The notes beneath the pieces are model-generated. The model ran no database searches, was not told where the DNA came from, and worked only from the letters and a program-made list of their open reading frames with translations. Source: Planctomycetota bacterium (GTDB lineage Bacteria; Planctomycetota; Phycisphaerae; UBA1845; CAIVHJ01). Taken from it: a stretch of 12,940 nt of DNA. Both the position numbers and the translations under genes were made by a program. Below are positions 12,113 through 12,940 of the stretch, in pieces; the first letter of the stretch is position 1, and the number at the start of each line of letters is the position of its first letter. Location of the stretch: NCBI GenBank assembly GCA_022573485.1, contig JACZTW010000076.1, positions 1 through 12,940 of the forward strand, written 5' to 3'.

Positions 12113-12940
12113 TTGGCGGACGATACGGAAAAATCTGAAGTCCCAACGCCGCGACGGCGCCAAGAAGCGCGGTCGCGGGGGCAGATTCCCAAGAGCCAGG
12201 ATCTCACCGCGGCGGTTCTGTTGCTGGTCGGTTTGCTGACCCTGGCTCTGTTCGGGGAGAGCGTTCTCGGTCGGCTGTATACCATGACGAAGTTCATGCT
12301 CGGCGGCGGGGGCGATTCGTCGGTCCGTAGTTCGCAACTCCTGCCGCTGGGCGCCGAGGCCATGAAGCAAATGTTCTTCATGCTGCTGCCGATCCTGCTG
12401 GTATTCATGTTCACGGCCCTGGTCGTGGTTCTGCTTCAGACGGGCTTGTTGTTCACCCTGCATCCGTTGAAATGGAGTCTGGATAAGATCAACCCCCTTC
12501 GCGGCATCAAGAAACTGGTCTCCATGCACACGTTTGTCATGCTCGTGATCAACATGGCCAAGCTGGGCATCGTCGGGTCGGTGGTGTATTTCTCGGTCGT
12601 CGGGCAGCTCGACAGGATCATGTTTTGTTCCGGCCTGGTGTTCACGGAGGTGGTGCGCCTGGGCGCGGAGATTTTCTTCTCGCTGGGGATCCGCGTGGCG
12701 ATCGTGCTCATCATCCTCGGGCTTCTCGATTGGTTCTATCAGCGCTTCAAGCACGAACGGGACTTGAAAATGAGCAAGGAAGAAGTCAAGGAAGAGATGC
12801 GCAGCATGGACGGCGACCCAGTGATGAAGCGGCGCCGGCGCGAGGTGCAAATGCAGATCGCCATGCAGCGCCTGCGGCAGGACGTGCCTCAGGCCGACGT
12901 CGTGGTGACCAACCCGACGCACATCGCCGTGGCGCTGAAA
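12113..12940 (+). CDS. flhB: Flagellar export switch protein FlhB (3' end truncated by window edge)
   Basis: The frame is open from TTG 12113 to the window end (276 codons). The N-terminus, ADDTEKSEVPTPRRRQEARS followed by RGQIPKSQDL, is the usual charged FlhB/SctU opening. Four membrane segments follow (about 38-56, 85-107, 140-160, 185-207), with NPLRGIKKLVS on the cytoplasmic side after the second. The connector helix DWFYQRFKHERDLKMSKEEV, then KEEMRSMDGDP, leads into the cytoplasmic domain. Self-cleavage motif NPTH is at residues 267-270 (12911-12922), 6 residues before the window ends; E. coli has it at N269. FlhB binds the FliP/Q/R gate and, after cleavage between N and P, works with FliK to switch substrate class. 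Start chosen from the SD at 12100 and the upstream in-frame stop. Confidence 0.94.
   Translation, partial: MADDTEKSEVPTPRRRQEARSRGQIPKSQDLTAAVLLLVGLLTLALFGESVLGRLYTMTKFMLGGGGDSSVRSSQLLPLGAEAMKQMFFMLLPILLVFMFTALVVVLLQTGLLFTLHPLKWSLDKINPLRGIKKLVSMHTFVMLVINMAKLGIVGSVVYFSVVGQLDRIMFCSGLVFTEVVRLGAEIFFSLGIRVAIVLIILGLLDWFYQRFKHERDLKMSKEEVKEEMRSMDGDPVMKRRRREVQMQIAMQRLRQDVPQADVVVTNPTHIAVALK

Overview
This window is a stretch of one large flagellar gene cluster. All sixteen recognisable genes lie on the + strand in the order fliI (3' end) - fliJ - motE/ylxF-like - fliK - flgD - flgE - flbD - motA - motB - fliL - fliN - fliO - fliP - fliQ - fliR - flhB (5' part). This order resembles the fla/che operon of Firmicutes and the flagellar clusters of several deep-branching phyla more than the scattered enterobacterial layout. 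GC content looks fairly high by eye. Several traits would fit a planctomycete or a relative: a FliN with a long acidic N-terminal extension, a mid-sized FlgD, and spacers filled with short-period degenerate repeats and palindromes. No rRNA or other phylogenetic marker is present, so the taxonomic call is only an inference.

Layout. Bases 1-3044 encode the export ATPase FliI (C-terminal third), its stalk protein FliJ, a membrane-anchored MotE/YlxF-like protein, and the hook-length ruler FliK. Bases 3108-5760 encode the hook cap FlgD, the hook protein FlgE and the small FlbD/SwrD protein. Bases 5927-8023 encode the stator pair MotA and MotB and the stator-associated FliL. Bases 8087-8878 encode the C-ring protein FliN. 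Bases 8926-12940 encode the export gate: FliO, FliP, FliQ, FliR, and FlhB up to just past its NPTH self-cleavage site, where the window ends. FlhB has no stop inside the window and starts with TTG.

The genes work as one machine. FliI and FliJ power and feed the FliP/Q/R/FlhB export gate, which FliO helps assemble. FliK and FlhB together set hook length, and FlgD caps growth of the FlgE hook. MotA/MotB/FliL convert ion flow to torque on the C ring containing FliN. Most junctions are short (about 6-65 bp), which fits one or a few transcripts. The longer spacers are flgD-flgE (165 bp), flbD-motA (166 bp), fliO-fliP (294 bp) and fliQ-fliR (229 bp). No gap exceeds 300 bp.

The genes are mostly conventional, and I do not see a new multigene system. 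The less ordinary content is: (i) a FliN with two FliM-like, CheY-binding-type motifs and no fliM beside it; (ii) a FlgD with a tandemly duplicated C-terminal module and no apparent Ig-like domain; (iii) a family of degenerate 7-nt-periodic repeats in four operon spacers, one of which contains the fliO start codon; (iv) a 27-bp perfect inverted repeat plus further palindromes between fliO and fliP; (v) an imperfect inverted repeat between fliQ and fliR; and (vi) a MotB lacking the usual Asp of its peptidoglycan-binding motif.
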